Shown: positions 25,101 through 33,793 of the stretch, piece after piece
Layout: each line of letters opens with the position of its first letter
Position numbering within the stretch: position 1 is the stretch's first letter
NCBI RefSeq assembly: GCF_018604545.1
Contig: NZ_CP075896.1
Coordinates: forward strand, 6,572,001 to 6,636,000
Length of the DNA: 64,000 bases
Origin: Streptomyces koelreuteriae
Lineage (GTDB): Bacteria > Actinomycetota > Actinomycetes > Streptomycetales > Streptomycetaceae
Direction: 5' to 3'
Notes under the pieces: model-generated
Database searches by the model: none
Told to the model about the DNA's origin: nothing
What the model saw: the letters and a program-made list of their open reading frames with translations, nothing else
Made by a program: the position numbers and the translations under genes

Positions 25101-26827
25101 CCGGCAGGCTGAGCCCCGAGGACCTCAGGAGCCATCAGTGGTACGGCGCCGAGGGCCAGCTGCGCACCTGGTCGCACAACGCCCGTATGCGCCAGCTCGG
25201 TTACGAGGCGGAGGAGTACCGGGGCCGCCCGGTGATCGCCGTCCTGAACACCTGGTCCGACATCAATCCCTGCCATGTCCATCTGCGCGAGCGCGCCGAG
25301 GCGGTCAAGCGGGGCGTGTGGCAGGCCGGCGGCTTCCCGCTGGAGTTCCCGGTCGCCACGCTCTCCGAGACGTACCAGAAGCCGACCCCGATGCTCTATC
25401 GCAACCTCCTCGCGATGGAGACGGAGGAGCTGCTGCGGTCGTACCCGATCGACGCGGCGGTGCTGCTCGGCGGCTGCGACAAGTCGACGCCCGCGCTGCT
25501 CATGGGCGCGGCCTCGGCCGACGTACCGGCGATCTTCGCGCCGGCGGGGCCGATGCTGCCGGGCCACTGGCGCGGTGAGACCCTCGGGTCCGGCACCGAC
25601 ATGTGGAAGTACTGGGACGAGCACCGCGCGGGCAACCTGACCGACTGCGAACTCAGGGAGCTGCAGGGCGGACTGGCGCGTTCTCCCGGTCACTGCATGA
25701 CCATGGGGACCGCGTCGACGATGACCGCGGCGGCGGAAGCCCTCGGTATGACACTGCCGGGCGCCTCCTCGATCCCGGCCGTCGACTCCGGGCACGAGCG
25801 GATGGCCGCCGCCTCCGGGCGCCGTGCCGTGGAGCTCGCCTGGACCGCGCTCAAACCGTCCCGGATCCTCACCCGCGAGGCCTTCGAGGACGCCGTCACC
25901 ACGGTGCTCGGGCTCGGCGGTTCCACCAACGCCGTCATTCACCTGATCGCCATGGCGGGGCGCTGCCGGGTCCGGCTCACCCTCGACGACTTCGACCGCA
26001 TCGCCCGCACCGTGCCGGTGCTCGCCAACGTCCGGCCCGGCGGACAGACGTACCTCATGGAGGACTTCTACTTCGCCGGCGGTCTGCCCGCCTTCCTCTC
26101 GCGGATCACCGACCTGCTGCACCTGGACCGGCCCACCGTCAACGGGACCCTGGGGGAGCAGATCGGGGACGCCGTCGTGCACGACGACGACGTCATCCGC
26201 ACCCGCGAGAACCCGGTCGCCGCCGAGGGCGGAGTCGCCGTACTGCGCGGCAACCTCTGCCCCGACGGTGCCGTCATCAAGCACATCGCGGCCGAGCGGC
26301 ACCTGCTCAAGCACACCGGGCCCGCCGTCGTCTTCGACGACTACAAGACGATGCAGCGCACCATCAACGACCCGTCGCTCGGCATCACCCCCGAGCACGT
26401 CCTCGTGCTGCGGGGCGCCGGCCCCAAGGGCGGCCCGGGCATGCCCGAGTACGGGATGCTGCCCCTGCCCGACTACCTGCTCAAGCAGGGCGTCCGGGAC
26501 ATGGTCCGGATCTCCGACGCCCGGATGAGCGGCACGAGTTACGGCGCGTGCGTGCTGCACGTGGCACCGGAGTCGTACGTCGGCGGACCGCTCGCCCTCG
26601 TCCGCACCGGCGACTCCATCACTCTCGACGTCGAGGCGCGCACCCTCCATCTCCACGTGGACGACGAGGAGCTGGAGCGGCGCAGGGCGGACTGGACACC
26701 GCCGCTCACCCGGTACGAGCGCGGCTACGGCGCGCTCTACAACGAGCAGATCACGCAGGCCGACACCGGCTGCGACTTCGAGTTCCTGGCCCGCTCGGGC
26801 AAGGTGCAGGACCCGTACGCGGGCTGA
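25097..26827 (+). CDS. IlvD/Edd-family pentonate (L-arabinonate-type) dehydratase
   Basis: 576 residues. Removes water from a sugar acid to give the 2-keto-3-deoxy acid, using an iron-sulfur cluster and Mg. Three cluster cysteines fall at C59 (NTWSDINPCH), C127 (GGCDKSTPALL) and C200 (SPGHCMTMGTAS). These are the same numbers I recall for characterised L-arabinonate dehydratases. The catalytic Ser motif DARMSGTSYG and PGMPEYGML are also present. The length suits sugar-acid dehydratases rather than IlvD (about 615). ATG 25097 overlaps the upstream stop as ATGA; GTG 25088 is a possible longer start. D-xylonate, D-galactonate or D-fuconate remain possible substrates. Confidence 0.88.
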   Translation: MTGRLSPEDLRSHQWYGAEGQLRTWSHNARMRQLGYEAEEYRGRPVIAVLNTWSDINPCHVHLRERAEAVKRGVWQAGGFPLEFPVATLSETYQKPTPMLYRNLLAMETEELLRSYPIDAAVLLGGCDKSTPALLMGAASADVPAIFAPAGPMLPGHWRGETLGSGTDMWKYWDEHRAGNLTDCELRELQGGLARSPGHCMTMGTASTMTAAAEALGMTLPGASSIPAVDSGHERMAAASGRRAVELAWTALKPSRILTREAFEDAVTTVLGLGGSTNAVIHLIAMAGRCRVRLTLDDFDRIARTVPVLANVRPGGQTYLMEDFYFAGGLPAFLSRITDLLHLDRPTVNGTLGEQIGDAVVHDDDVIRTRENPVAAEGGVAVLRGNLCPDGAVIKHIAAERHLLKHTGPAVVFDDYKTMQRTINDPSLGITPEHVLVLRGAGPKGGPGMPEYGMLPLPDYLLKQGVRDMVRISDARMSGTSYGACVLHVAPESYVGGPLALVRTGDSITLDVEARTLHLHVDDEELERRRADWTPPLTRYERGYGALYNEQITQADTGCDFEFLARSGKVQDPYAG

Positions 26828-26831
26828 GCCC

Positions 26832-27019
26832 CACGGCACGACACGCCCCACGGCACGACAGCAGCGCACGGCACGACCCAGCGCCACGGCACCACCTCAG
26901 CGACACGGTACGACCCTCGCGCCACAGCACCACCTCGCGCCACCGCACCGCACCGCTCAGGCACCATCCGCGCCCCCTCGGCGCGCCCACGCACCACCCG
27001 CGCCCCTCGGCGCGCCCAC
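26832..27019 (+). repeat. Degenerate short tandem repeats before the pectin operon
   Basis: CACGGCACGAC occurs exactly at 26832, 26849 and 26867, with decayed versions to about 26950. A 30-bp unit (26961-26990, starting gcaccatccgcg) is followed at once by a 29-bp near copy (26991-27019). The 289-bp gap between the dehydratase and the first permease gene holds no gene. The spacing is too irregular and the units too variable for a CRISPR array. Confidence 0.7.
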
Positions 27020-27056
27020 GCACCTCAGCACGACCCGGCACCACCCTGCTTGGAAA

Positions 27057-27067
27057 GAAAGCGCTTC
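27057..27067. promoter_or_regulatory. Candidate LacI-type operator before the pectin operon
   Basis: GAAAGCGCTTC, containing the perfect 8-bp palindrome AAGCGCTT (27059-27066), lies 50 bp before the start of the first permease gene. LacI-family regulators of polysaccharide genes in Streptomyces bind such GCGC-centred palindromes. A second CAAGCGCTTG lies at 33811-33820 inside the start of the lyase-esterase fusion gene. Confidence 0.5.
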
Positions 27068-27116
27068 ACGCGAACCCGTGCGCGAAGTGCGAACGTACTG
27101 AGAACGGAGAACTGTC

Positions 27117-28052
27117 ATGGCCCAAGCCGCAGCCGTGGCGAAACCGCCCGCGCCACCCCGGCGGCGCCGGGCCTCCGCCACGCCGCGCAGGCTCCCGTAC
27201 CTGCTGATCGCCCCGGCCGCCCTGCTCATGCTGGGCTTCATCGCCTACCCGGTCATCAGCGTCTTCTACTACAGCCTGCAGAACTACAACCCCACCAAGC
27301 CGTGGCGGAACGGCTACGCGGGCTTCGACAACTTCGTCCACGCCTTCACCAAGGACCCGATCTTCTGGGACACCCTGGTCTTCAGCGCCAAGTGGGTCGT
27401 CGTCGAGGTCGGACTCCAGTTGCTGTTCGGTCTCGCGCTGGCCCTCATCGTCAACCAGACCTTCGTGGGCCGGGGCCTGGGACGCGCCCTGGTCTTCTCC
27501 CCGTGGGCCGTCTCCGGCGTACTGACCTCCGCGATCTGGGTGCTGCTCTACAACTCCCAGACGGGCATCACCCGTTACCTCGCGGACCTGGGCATCGGCT
27601 CCTACGGCACGAGCTGGCTGTCGGACACCTCCACGGTGTTCCCGGCGGCGGTCGTGGCCGACCTGTGGCGAGGCGTTCCCTTCTTCGCGATCCTCATCCT
27701 CGCCGACCTCCAGTCCGTCTCGAAGGACCTGTACGAGGCCGCCGAGGTCGACGGGGCCAGCCGCATCAAGCAGTTCTGGCACATCACGCTGCCGCATCTG
27801 AAGGACGCCATCATCCTGTCCACGCTGCTGCGCGCGGTGTGGGAGTTCAACAACGTCGACCTGCTCTACACGCTGACCGGCGGCGGCCCGGCGGGGGAGA
27901 CCACGACCCTCCCGCTGTACATCGCCAACACCTCGGTCGACGCCCACAACTTCGGCTACGCGTCCGCCCTGACCACGGTCGCGTTCGTGATCCTGCTCTT
28001 CTGCTCGATGGTCTATCTGCGGCTGAGCAAGTTCGGAGGCGACAACAAGTGA
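27117..28052 (+). CDS. Pectin-oligosaccharide ABC transporter permease (MalF-type, predicted)
   Basis: 311 residues: a basic N-tail (PPRRRRASATPRRLPY), six predicted helices, and EAA loop EAAEVDGASRIKQFWHITLPHLKD. First gene of a tightly coupled operon that continues with a second permease, a pectate lyase, an oxidoreductase, a DUF6807 protein and a GH43 enzyme. The context suggests import of pectin-derived oligogalacturonides or side-chain oligosaccharides; specificity is inferred. The matching binding protein is probably the lipoprotein at 35848. No ATPase gene nearby. Confidence 0.88.
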   Translation: MAQAAAVAKPPAPPRRRRASATPRRLPYLLIAPAALLMLGFIAYPVISVFYYSLQNYNPTKPWRNGYAGFDNFVHAFTKDPIFWDTLVFSAKWVVVEVGLQLLFGLALALIVNQTFVGRGLGRALVFSPWAVSGVLTSAIWVLLYNSQTGITRYLADLGIGSYGTSWLSDTSTVFPAAVVADLWRGVPFFAILILADLQSVSKDLYEAAEVDGASRIKQFWHITLPHLKDAIILSTLLRAVWEFNNVDLLYTLTGGGPAGETTTLPLYIANTSVDAHNFGYASALTTVAFVILLFCSMVYLRLSKFGGDNK

Positions 28053-28945
28053 GCGTCAAGGAAGCCACCAAGGCGGCGCCCGCTCCCGTGCGCGCCACCC
28101 CCGAATCGCCGCGGCACCCGAAGAGGAAGCGCGCGTGGGACGAGGCACCCCGCTGGCAGGTCTATCTGCCCCTGGGCATCTACCTGGTCTTCACGCTCAT
28201 CCCCTTCTACTGGATCCTGCTCTTCTCGCTGCGCCCGGCCGGCTCGACCTCGCTCGTGCCCTGGCCGATGACCTTCGAGCACTTCGAGAAGGTGTGGACG
28301 GACCGCAGCTTCGGCACCTACTTCACCAACAGCGTGCTCGTCGGCGTCGCCACCCTGCTGATGACGACGCTCGTCGCCCTGGCCGGCGGCTACGCCCTCG
28401 CCCGGTTCGACTTCAAGATCAAGCGGGCGTTCATGCTGGCGCTGCTGTGCTCCCAGTTCGTGCCGGGCGCCTTGCTGCTGGTGCCGCTGTTCGAGATCTT
28501 CGCCGAACTGCAGATGATCAACTCGCTGGGTAGTGTCATCCTCGCCGAGACGGTCTTCCAGCTGCCGCTGTCGATGATCCTGATCAGCAACTTCATCAAG
28601 AACGTGCCGTACTCCCTGGAGGAGGCGGCCTGGGTGGACGGCTGCAACCGCATGACGGCCTTCCGGATCGTGGTGCTGCCGCTGCTGCGGCCGGGCCTGA
28701 TCGCCGTCGGCTCGTTCGCCTTCGTCCACTCCTGGAACCACTTCCTGTTCGCCCTGATGTTCCTGAACAACCAGGACAAGCAGACGATCCCGGTCGGCCT
28801 CAACTCCCTGATGAGCGCGGACAGCGTCGACCTGGGCGCCCTCGCGGCGGGCGGCATCATCGCGGCCGTCCCGGTCGTGATCGTGTTCGCCTTCATCCAG
28901 AAGTGGCTGATCACCGGGTTCAGCGCGGGGGCGGTGAAGGGATGA
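28049..28945 (+). CDS. Pectin-oligosaccharide ABC transporter permease (MalG-type, predicted)
   Basis: 298 residues from GTG 28049, which overlaps the upstream stop (GTGA); GGAGG at 28035-28039 is 9 nt away. Cytoplasmic N-tail to about residue 45, then six predicted helices, with the EAA loop EEAAWVDGCNRMTAFRIVVLPLLRPG. Pairs with the permease upstream. Its own stop overlaps the pectate lyase start by 4 nt, an unusual direct coupling of an importer with a secreted lyase. Confidence 0.9.
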   Translation: MSVKEATKAAPAPVRATPESPRHPKRKRAWDEAPRWQVYLPLGIYLVFTLIPFYWILLFSLRPAGSTSLVPWPMTFEHFEKVWTDRSFGTYFTNSVLVGVATLLMTTLVALAGGYALARFDFKIKRAFMLALLCSQFVPGALLLVPLFEIFAELQMINSLGSVILAETVFQLPLSMILISNFIKNVPYSLEEAAWVDGCNRMTAFRIVVLPLLRPGLIAVGSFAFVHSWNHFLFALMFLNNQDKQTIPVGLNSLMSADSVDLGALAAGGIIAAVPVVIVFAFIQKWLITGFSAGAVKG

Positions 28946-30228
28946 GGGGCAGACAACTGGCTGTCACCGCTGGGCTGCTGGCGCTGCTGTGCGTCCCCGC
29001 GCACGCCGAGGACCGGGACATCAGCCGCGACACCCTGCCCGCGAACGACGGCTGGGCCGCCGAGGGCGCGGGCACCACCGGAGGCGCCGCCGCCGACGCC
29101 GAGCACGTCTTCACCGTCACCGACCGGGCCGGACTGGTCCGCGCCCTCGACGGCGGCAGCGACACCCCGAAGATCATCAGGATCGCCGGGACCATCGACG
29201 CCAACACCGACGACGACGGCGACCGCCTGGACTGCTCCGACTACGCCACCGGCGGCTACAGCCTGAAGAAGTACCTCGCCGCCTACGACCCCCGCACCTG
29301 GGGTTCCGCCAAGCCCAGCGGCCCGCAGGAGGAGGCCCGCCAGGCCTCCGCCGCGGAGCAGGCCGAGCGGATCGTGCTGCCCGTCGGCTCCAACACCACC
29401 CTCGTCGGACTCGGCGACTCGGCCGTCCTCAAGGGCGCCAGCCTCCAGGTCAAGAACGCCGACAACGTGATCATCCGCAACCTCGACGTACGCGACGCCT
29501 ACGACTGCTTCCCCGTCTGGCAGCCCAACACCGGCGGCCTCGGCGACTGGAAGGCGGCCTACGACGCCATCTGGCTGACCGGCGCCACCCATGTGTGGGT
29601 CGACCACATCACCGCATCCGACCGGGGCCACCCGGACGCGAAGGAACCCACCTACTTCGCCCGCAACTACCTGCGCCACGACGGACTGCTCGACATCACA
29701 GGCGGCTCCGACCTGGTGACCGTCTCCTGGAGCCGGTTCGCCGACCACGACAAGGCGATGCTCATCGGCAACGGCGACACCGCCACCGGCGACCGGGGCA
29801 AGCTCCGGGTCACCCTGCACCACAACGCCTTCGAGTCGGTCGTGCAGCGCGCCCCGCGCGTCCGCTTCGGGCAGGTGCACGTCTACAACAACCGCTACGA
29901 CATCACCGGCGACTACCACCGCTACTCCCTCGGCGTCTCCACCGAGTCGAAGATCTTCGCCGAGAACAACGCCTTCCACGCCCCCGGCCATGTGGAGGTC
30001 GCCGACCTGGTCAAGAGCTGGAACGGCAGCGCCCTGCACCAGAGCGGCACCGTTTTCAACGGCTACCCGGTCGACCTGCTCGCGATTTACAACGCCTACA
30101 ACTCGGGCAGCGAGCGCGATCTGACCGCCGACGTCGGCTGGACCCCCACCCTGCACGGGCGGATCGACAGCGCCGAGGCGGCCGACCGGGCCGTGGCCCG
30201 CGGCGCGGGAGCGGGGAGGATCCGGTGA
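28942..30228 (+). CDS. Secreted pectate lyase, family PL1
   Basis: 428 residues with a Sec signal peptide (hydrophobic 5-20, cleavage near AHA-ED, 21-23). Parallel beta-helix. Conserved PL1 elements are a calcium-site segment NVIIRNLDVRDAYDCF, WVDH at about 217-220 and the catalytic-Arg motif RAPRVRFGQ at about 303-311. It cleaves de-esterified polygalacturonate by beta-elimination. ATG 28942 overlaps the permease stop (ATGA). Closely resembles the lyases at 38140 and 40761 (shared GTTSGGAAADA-like N-terminus and LHHNxFE), so these are probably paralogues. Confidence 0.9.
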   Translation: MRGRQLAVTAGLLALLCVPAHAEDRDISRDTLPANDGWAAEGAGTTGGAAADAEHVFTVTDRAGLVRALDGGSDTPKIIRIAGTIDANTDDDGDRLDCSDYATGGYSLKKYLAAYDPRTWGSAKPSGPQEEARQASAAEQAERIVLPVGSNTTLVGLGDSAVLKGASLQVKNADNVIIRNLDVRDAYDCFPVWQPNTGGLGDWKAAYDAIWLTGATHVWVDHITASDRGHPDAKEPTYFARNYLRHDGLLDITGGSDLVTVSWSRFADHDKAMLIGNGDTATGDRGKLRVTLHHNAFESVVQRAPRVRFGQVHVYNNRYDITGDYHRYSLGVSTESKIFAENNAFHAPGHVEVADLVKSWNGSALHQSGTVFNGYPVDLLAIYNAYNSGSERDLTADVGWTPTLHGRIDSAEAADRAVARGAGAGRIR

Positions 30229-31412
30229 CCGGTCGCATCATCGACGCCATGAACACACCACTTCCCGTCGTCCTCGCCGGTGCCCGTGGCCATGGCCGCT
30301 GGCACGTCGAGAACATCCGCCGGCTCCAGAAGCAGGGCCTCGTACGGCTCGTCGGCGTCTGCGAGCTGACGCCGCTGACCGAGGAGGAGCTCGGCGACCT
30401 GGGCACGCCCGAGCAGTCCGCCGACTTCGGGGCCCTGCTGGACTCCACCGGCGCGCGGATCGCCGTGATCTGCACACCGATCCAGACCCACACCGACCTC
30501 GCCCTCACGGCGGCCGAGCGGGGCGTGCACGTCCTGCTGGAGAAGCCGCCCGCCCCCTCGTACGCGGAGTTCCGCCGTATGGCCGACGGGGTCGCGGCGG
30601 CCGGGGTCGTCTGCCAGATCGGCTTCCAGTCGCTGGGCTCGCACGCCCTGCCCGCCATCCGCGCGATGGTCGCCGAGGGCGCGATCGGCACGCTGGTCGG
30701 GCTCGGCGGGGCCGGTGCCTGGGTGCGCGACGAGGACTACTTCCGCCGGGCGCCCTGGGCGGGCAAGCGGCGGCTGAACGGCGTCGACGTGATCGACGGG
30801 GCGCTGACCAACCCCCTCGCCCACGCCGTCGCCACCGCCCTCGCCCTCGGCGGCAGCACCCGCGCCGAGCACGTCGTCGGCATCGAGACCGAGCTGCTGC
30901 GCGCCAACGCCATCGAGTCCGACGACACCTCCTGCGTCCGCGTCACCACCACACAGGGCCACCCGGTGACCGTCGCCGCGACGCTGTGCGCCGAGGAGTC
31001 GGACGAGCCGTACGTCCTCGTGCACGGCAGCAGCGGCCGGATCACCTTCTGGTACAAGCAGGACCGGGTGCTGCTCCAGCGCGCGGGGCACGGCCCGCAG
31101 GAGTCCGAGCACGGCCGTACCGACCTGCTGGAGAACCTCGTCGCGCACCTCACCACCGGCGCGGCCCTGCTGGTCCCGCCGGAGGAGACCGGCGCCTTCA
31201 TGAAGGTCGTGGAGGCCATCCGCACCTCTCCCGACCCGGCGCCGCTGCCCGACTCCGCCTGGCACCGCATCCCCGACGAGAACCGCCGTGTCGTCCCCGG
31301 CATCGACGGACTCGTCGCGGCAGCAGCCGACACCCTCTCCCTCTACTCCGAACTCGGCGCCCCCTGGGCGCTGGCCGCGGAGCATCTGTCGAACGAGGTG
31401 AGCACCCGATGA
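30225..31412 (+). CDS. Gfo/Idh/MocA-family oxidoreductase in the pectin operon
   Basis: 395 residues from GTG 30225, which overlaps the lyase stop (GTGA) and has GGAGG 5 nt upstream; ATG 30249 is an alternative. N-terminal NAD(P)-binding fold with VLAGARGHGRWH, the EKPPAPS motif at E106-K107-P108, and a C-terminal beta-sheet domain. Such enzymes oxidise or reduce sugars or glycosides at one carbon. Cytoplasmic. The next two coupled genes are a DUF6807 protein and a signal-less GH43, so its substrate is probably an imported pectin sugar or oligosaccharide. Confidence 0.85.
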   Translation: MTGRIIDAMNTPLPVVLAGARGHGRWHVENIRRLQKQGLVRLVGVCELTPLTEEELGDLGTPEQSADFGALLDSTGARIAVICTPIQTHTDLALTAAERGVHVLLEKPPAPSYAEFRRMADGVAAAGVVCQIGFQSLGSHALPAIRAMVAEGAIGTLVGLGGAGAWVRDEDYFRRAPWAGKRRLNGVDVIDGALTNPLAHAVATALALGGSTRAEHVVGIETELLRANAIESDDTSCVRVTTTQGHPVTVAATLCAEESDEPYVLVHGSSGRITFWYKQDRVLLQRAGHGPQESEHGRTDLLENLVAHLTTGAALLVPPEETGAFMKVVEAIRTSPDPAPLPDSAWHRIPDENRRVVPGIDGLVAAAADTLSLYSELGAPWALAAEHLSNEVSTR

Positions 31413-32254
31413 CCATCAACGACACCGCGGTCCTGCGCGTCGCGGGCCGGCCGGTCGGCCGGTACGTCACCCGGCCCGAGCTGCCGGTCCGGCTCTCCCC
31501 GCGCCCCTATCTGCATCCCGTCACCACCCTGTCCGGTACGGCGGTCACCGAGCTGAGCCCCGCCGACCACGCACACCACCTCGGCGTCGGTGTAGCCGTT
31601 CCCGACGTCGAGGGGTTCAACTTCTGGGGCGGGCGCACCTACGTCCGTGACCAGGGCCCGACCGAGCTGGACAACCACGGCTCCCAGCGGCACGTCGCCT
31701 TCCAGCTGCGCGACCCGGACGGCTTCGTGGAGGAGCTGCGCTGGGTGTCGGCGGCCGGTGAGCTGCTGCGCGAGCGCCGTACGGTCGCGGCCACCGAACT
31801 CACCGACCAGGCCTGGGCCCTGGACCTCACCTTCTCCCTCACCAACGTCACCAAGGAGCCGCTGTCGATCGGCAGCCCGGCGACGAACGGGCGCCCGGGC
31901 GCGGCCTACGGCGGCTTCTTCTGGCGCGCCCGCAAGGAGGACGCGCCGCCGGACGTCTTCACCGCCGGCACCGAGGGCGAGACCGAGGCGCACGGCAAGC
32001 GCGCCGACTGGCTCGCCCTGGCCGGCTCCGGCTGGACGCTGGTCTTCGCCGGGGCCACCGAACAGACCCGCCGCGACCCGTGGTTCGTGCGCACCGGGGA
32101 GTACCCGGGTGTCGGCTCCTCGCTGGCCCACGAGGAGCGGTTGCCGATCCCGCCGGGCGAGACCGTCGTCCGCCGGGTCGTCACCGTAGTCGCCGACGGT
32201 CGGCTCGGCCGGGACGCCGCGGCGGCCCTCGTCCGCAAGGCGGTGAGCCCGTGA
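31409..32254 (+). CDS. DUF6807 (PmoA-family) protein of unknown function
   Basis: 281 residues, no signal peptide. Matches what I know as DUF6807, often labelled 'PmoA' without a link to methane oxidation: RPYLHPVTTLSGTAVTELSPADHAHHLGVGVAV near the start with the HHLG motif, then FWGGRTYVRDQG and AYGGFFWRARKE. Predicted mostly beta, possibly a galactose-mutarotase-like sandwich. ATG overlaps the oxidoreductase stop by 4 nt, and its stop overlaps the GH43 GTG by 4 nt. No biochemical activity is established to my knowledge; the context points to a carbohydrate-active enzyme working with the oxidoreductase. Confidence 0.8.
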   Translation: MTINDTAVLRVAGRPVGRYVTRPELPVRLSPRPYLHPVTTLSGTAVTELSPADHAHHLGVGVAVPDVEGFNFWGGRTYVRDQGPTELDNHGSQRHVAFQLRDPDGFVEELRWVSAAGELLRERRTVAATELTDQAWALDLTFSLTNVTKEPLSIGSPATNGRPGAAYGGFFWRARKEDAPPDVFTAGTEGETEAHGKRADWLALAGSGWTLVFAGATEQTRRDPWFVRTGEYPGVGSSLAHEERLPIPPGETVVRRVVTVVADGRLGRDAAAALVRKAVSP

Positions 32255-33759
32255 CCACCGAGACCTACCGCAACCCGATCCTCGACGCCGACTGGTCCGA
32301 CCCGGACGTCGTCCGCGTCGGCGACGACTTCTATCTGACCGCCTCCAGCTTCGGCCGCGCCCCCGGCCTGCCATTACTCCACTCCCGCGACCTGGTGAAC
32401 TGGACCCTGGTCGGCCACGCCCTCGAACGCCTGGAACCGGCAGAGGAGTTCGAACGGCCCCGCCACGACTGCGGCGTCTGGGCCCCGTCCCTCCGGCATC
32501 ACGACGAACGCTTCTGGATCTTCTGGGGCGACCCCGACCAGGGCATCTTCCAGATCAACGCCCCCGAGATCAGAGGCCCCTGGACCCGGCCGCACCTGCT
32601 GAAGGCCGGCAAGGGCCTGATCGACCCGTGCCCCCTGTGGGACGAGGAGACCGGCGAGGCCTACCTCGTGCACGCCTGGGCCAAGTCCCGCTCCGGCATC
32701 AAGAACCGCCTCACCGGACACCGGATGCACCCCGACGGCACCGAACTCCTCGACGAGGGCAAGGTCATCGTCGACGCCGACCGCATACCCGGCTGGTTCA
32801 CCCTCGAAGGCCCCAAGCTCTACAAGCACGACGGCTGGTACTGGATCCTCGCCCCCGCAGGGAGCGTCGAGACCGGCTGGCAGGGCGCCTTCCGCTCGCG
32901 CGGCTTCTTCGGGCCGTACGAGGAAAGAATCGTCCTGGAGCAGAAGGACACCGACGTCAACGGCCCCCACCAGGGCGGCTGGGTGCGCACCGCGACCGGC
33001 GAGGACTGGTTCCTGCACTTCCAGCAGCGCGGCGCCTACGGCCGGGTCGTCCACCTCCAGCCCATGCGCTGGGGCCAGGACTGCTGGCCGGTGCTCGGGG
33101 ACGACGGCGCCCCCGTCGCCGTACACGCGCTGCCCGACCTGCCGCCGCAGCCTCCCGCCGCGCCCGCCACCGACGACGACTTCCCCGGCGGACGGTACGG
33201 CCGCCAGTGGCAGTGGACGGCCAACCCGGGCGACGGCTGGGCCACCCAGCACTCCGCCGACGGGCTCAGGCTGACCTGCGTCCGCTCGGCCGACGCCCAC
33301 GACCTGCGCAAACTGCCCAGCGTGCTCACCCAGCGGCTGCCCGGCGCGCCCCGCACCGTCGAGGTGGAGCTGCGGCTCGACAGCGACGAGCCCGGGGCCC
33401 GCGCCGGACTCGCCGTCCTCGGGGACGCGTTCGGCTGGATCGGCCTCCAGCGGTGCACGGACGGCACCGCGCATCTCGTGCACCGGTTCGCCGAGGCGGT
33501 CGCGGACGCCGAGCGCGACGCCGCCCACCCCCGGCTCGCGCCCGAGGGCCGGGCCCGGCTGCGCATCGAGATCGGCGCGGACGCCCGCTGCCGCTTCTCG
33601 GCCGACACCGGCGACGGCTTCCGGCCCTCGGGCCCGGTCTTCGCCGCCACCCCGTGGCGCTGGGTCGGCGCTCTGCTCGGCCTGTTCGCCCTCGCGCCCA
33701 CCGGTCAGGGACACGCCGGCGCGGCGAGCTTCACCCGGTTCCGGATCAGCCCCTCGTAA
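32251..33759 (+). CDS. Cytoplasmic glycoside hydrolase family 43 enzyme
   Basis: 502 residues, GTG start overlapping the upstream stop. No signal peptide, so it acts on imported oligosaccharides. The five-bladed beta-propeller shows the GH43 acids: Asp in DADWSDPDVV (near 15), Asp in GLIDPCPLW (D125) and Glu in FTLEGPKLYK (E186). The C-terminal 180 residues (after PPAAPATDDDF) form the beta-sandwich common in GH43 beta-xylosidases/arabinofuranosidases (DUF1349-like). Probably removes arabinose, xylose or galactose from pectin side-chain fragments. Last gene of the coupled operon. Confidence 0.88.
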   Translation: MTTETYRNPILDADWSDPDVVRVGDDFYLTASSFGRAPGLPLLHSRDLVNWTLVGHALERLEPAEEFERPRHDCGVWAPSLRHHDERFWIFWGDPDQGIFQINAPEIRGPWTRPHLLKAGKGLIDPCPLWDEETGEAYLVHAWAKSRSGIKNRLTGHRMHPDGTELLDEGKVIVDADRIPGWFTLEGPKLYKHDGWYWILAPAGSVETGWQGAFRSRGFFGPYEERIVLEQKDTDVNGPHQGGWVRTATGEDWFLHFQQRGAYGRVVHLQPMRWGQDCWPVLGDDGAPVAVHALPDLPPQPPAAPATDDDFPGGRYGRQWQWTANPGDGWATQHSADGLRLTCVRSADAHDLRKLPSVLTQRLPGAPRTVEVELRLDSDEPGARAGLAVLGDAFGWIGLQRCTDGTAHLVHRFAEAVADAERDAAHPRLAPEGRARLRIEIGADARCRFSADTGDGFRPSGPVFAATPWRWVGALLGLFALAPTGQGHAGAASFTRFRISPS

Positions 33760-33793
33760 CGCACCCGTCGTCGTACGCCTGTTGGGAGCCGCA

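Noticed and set aside
26832..27019. CRISPR-like spacing of short repeats
   Set aside because: Units are 11 bp and decaying, spacings are irregular, there are no unique spacers of constant length, and no cas genes are nearby.
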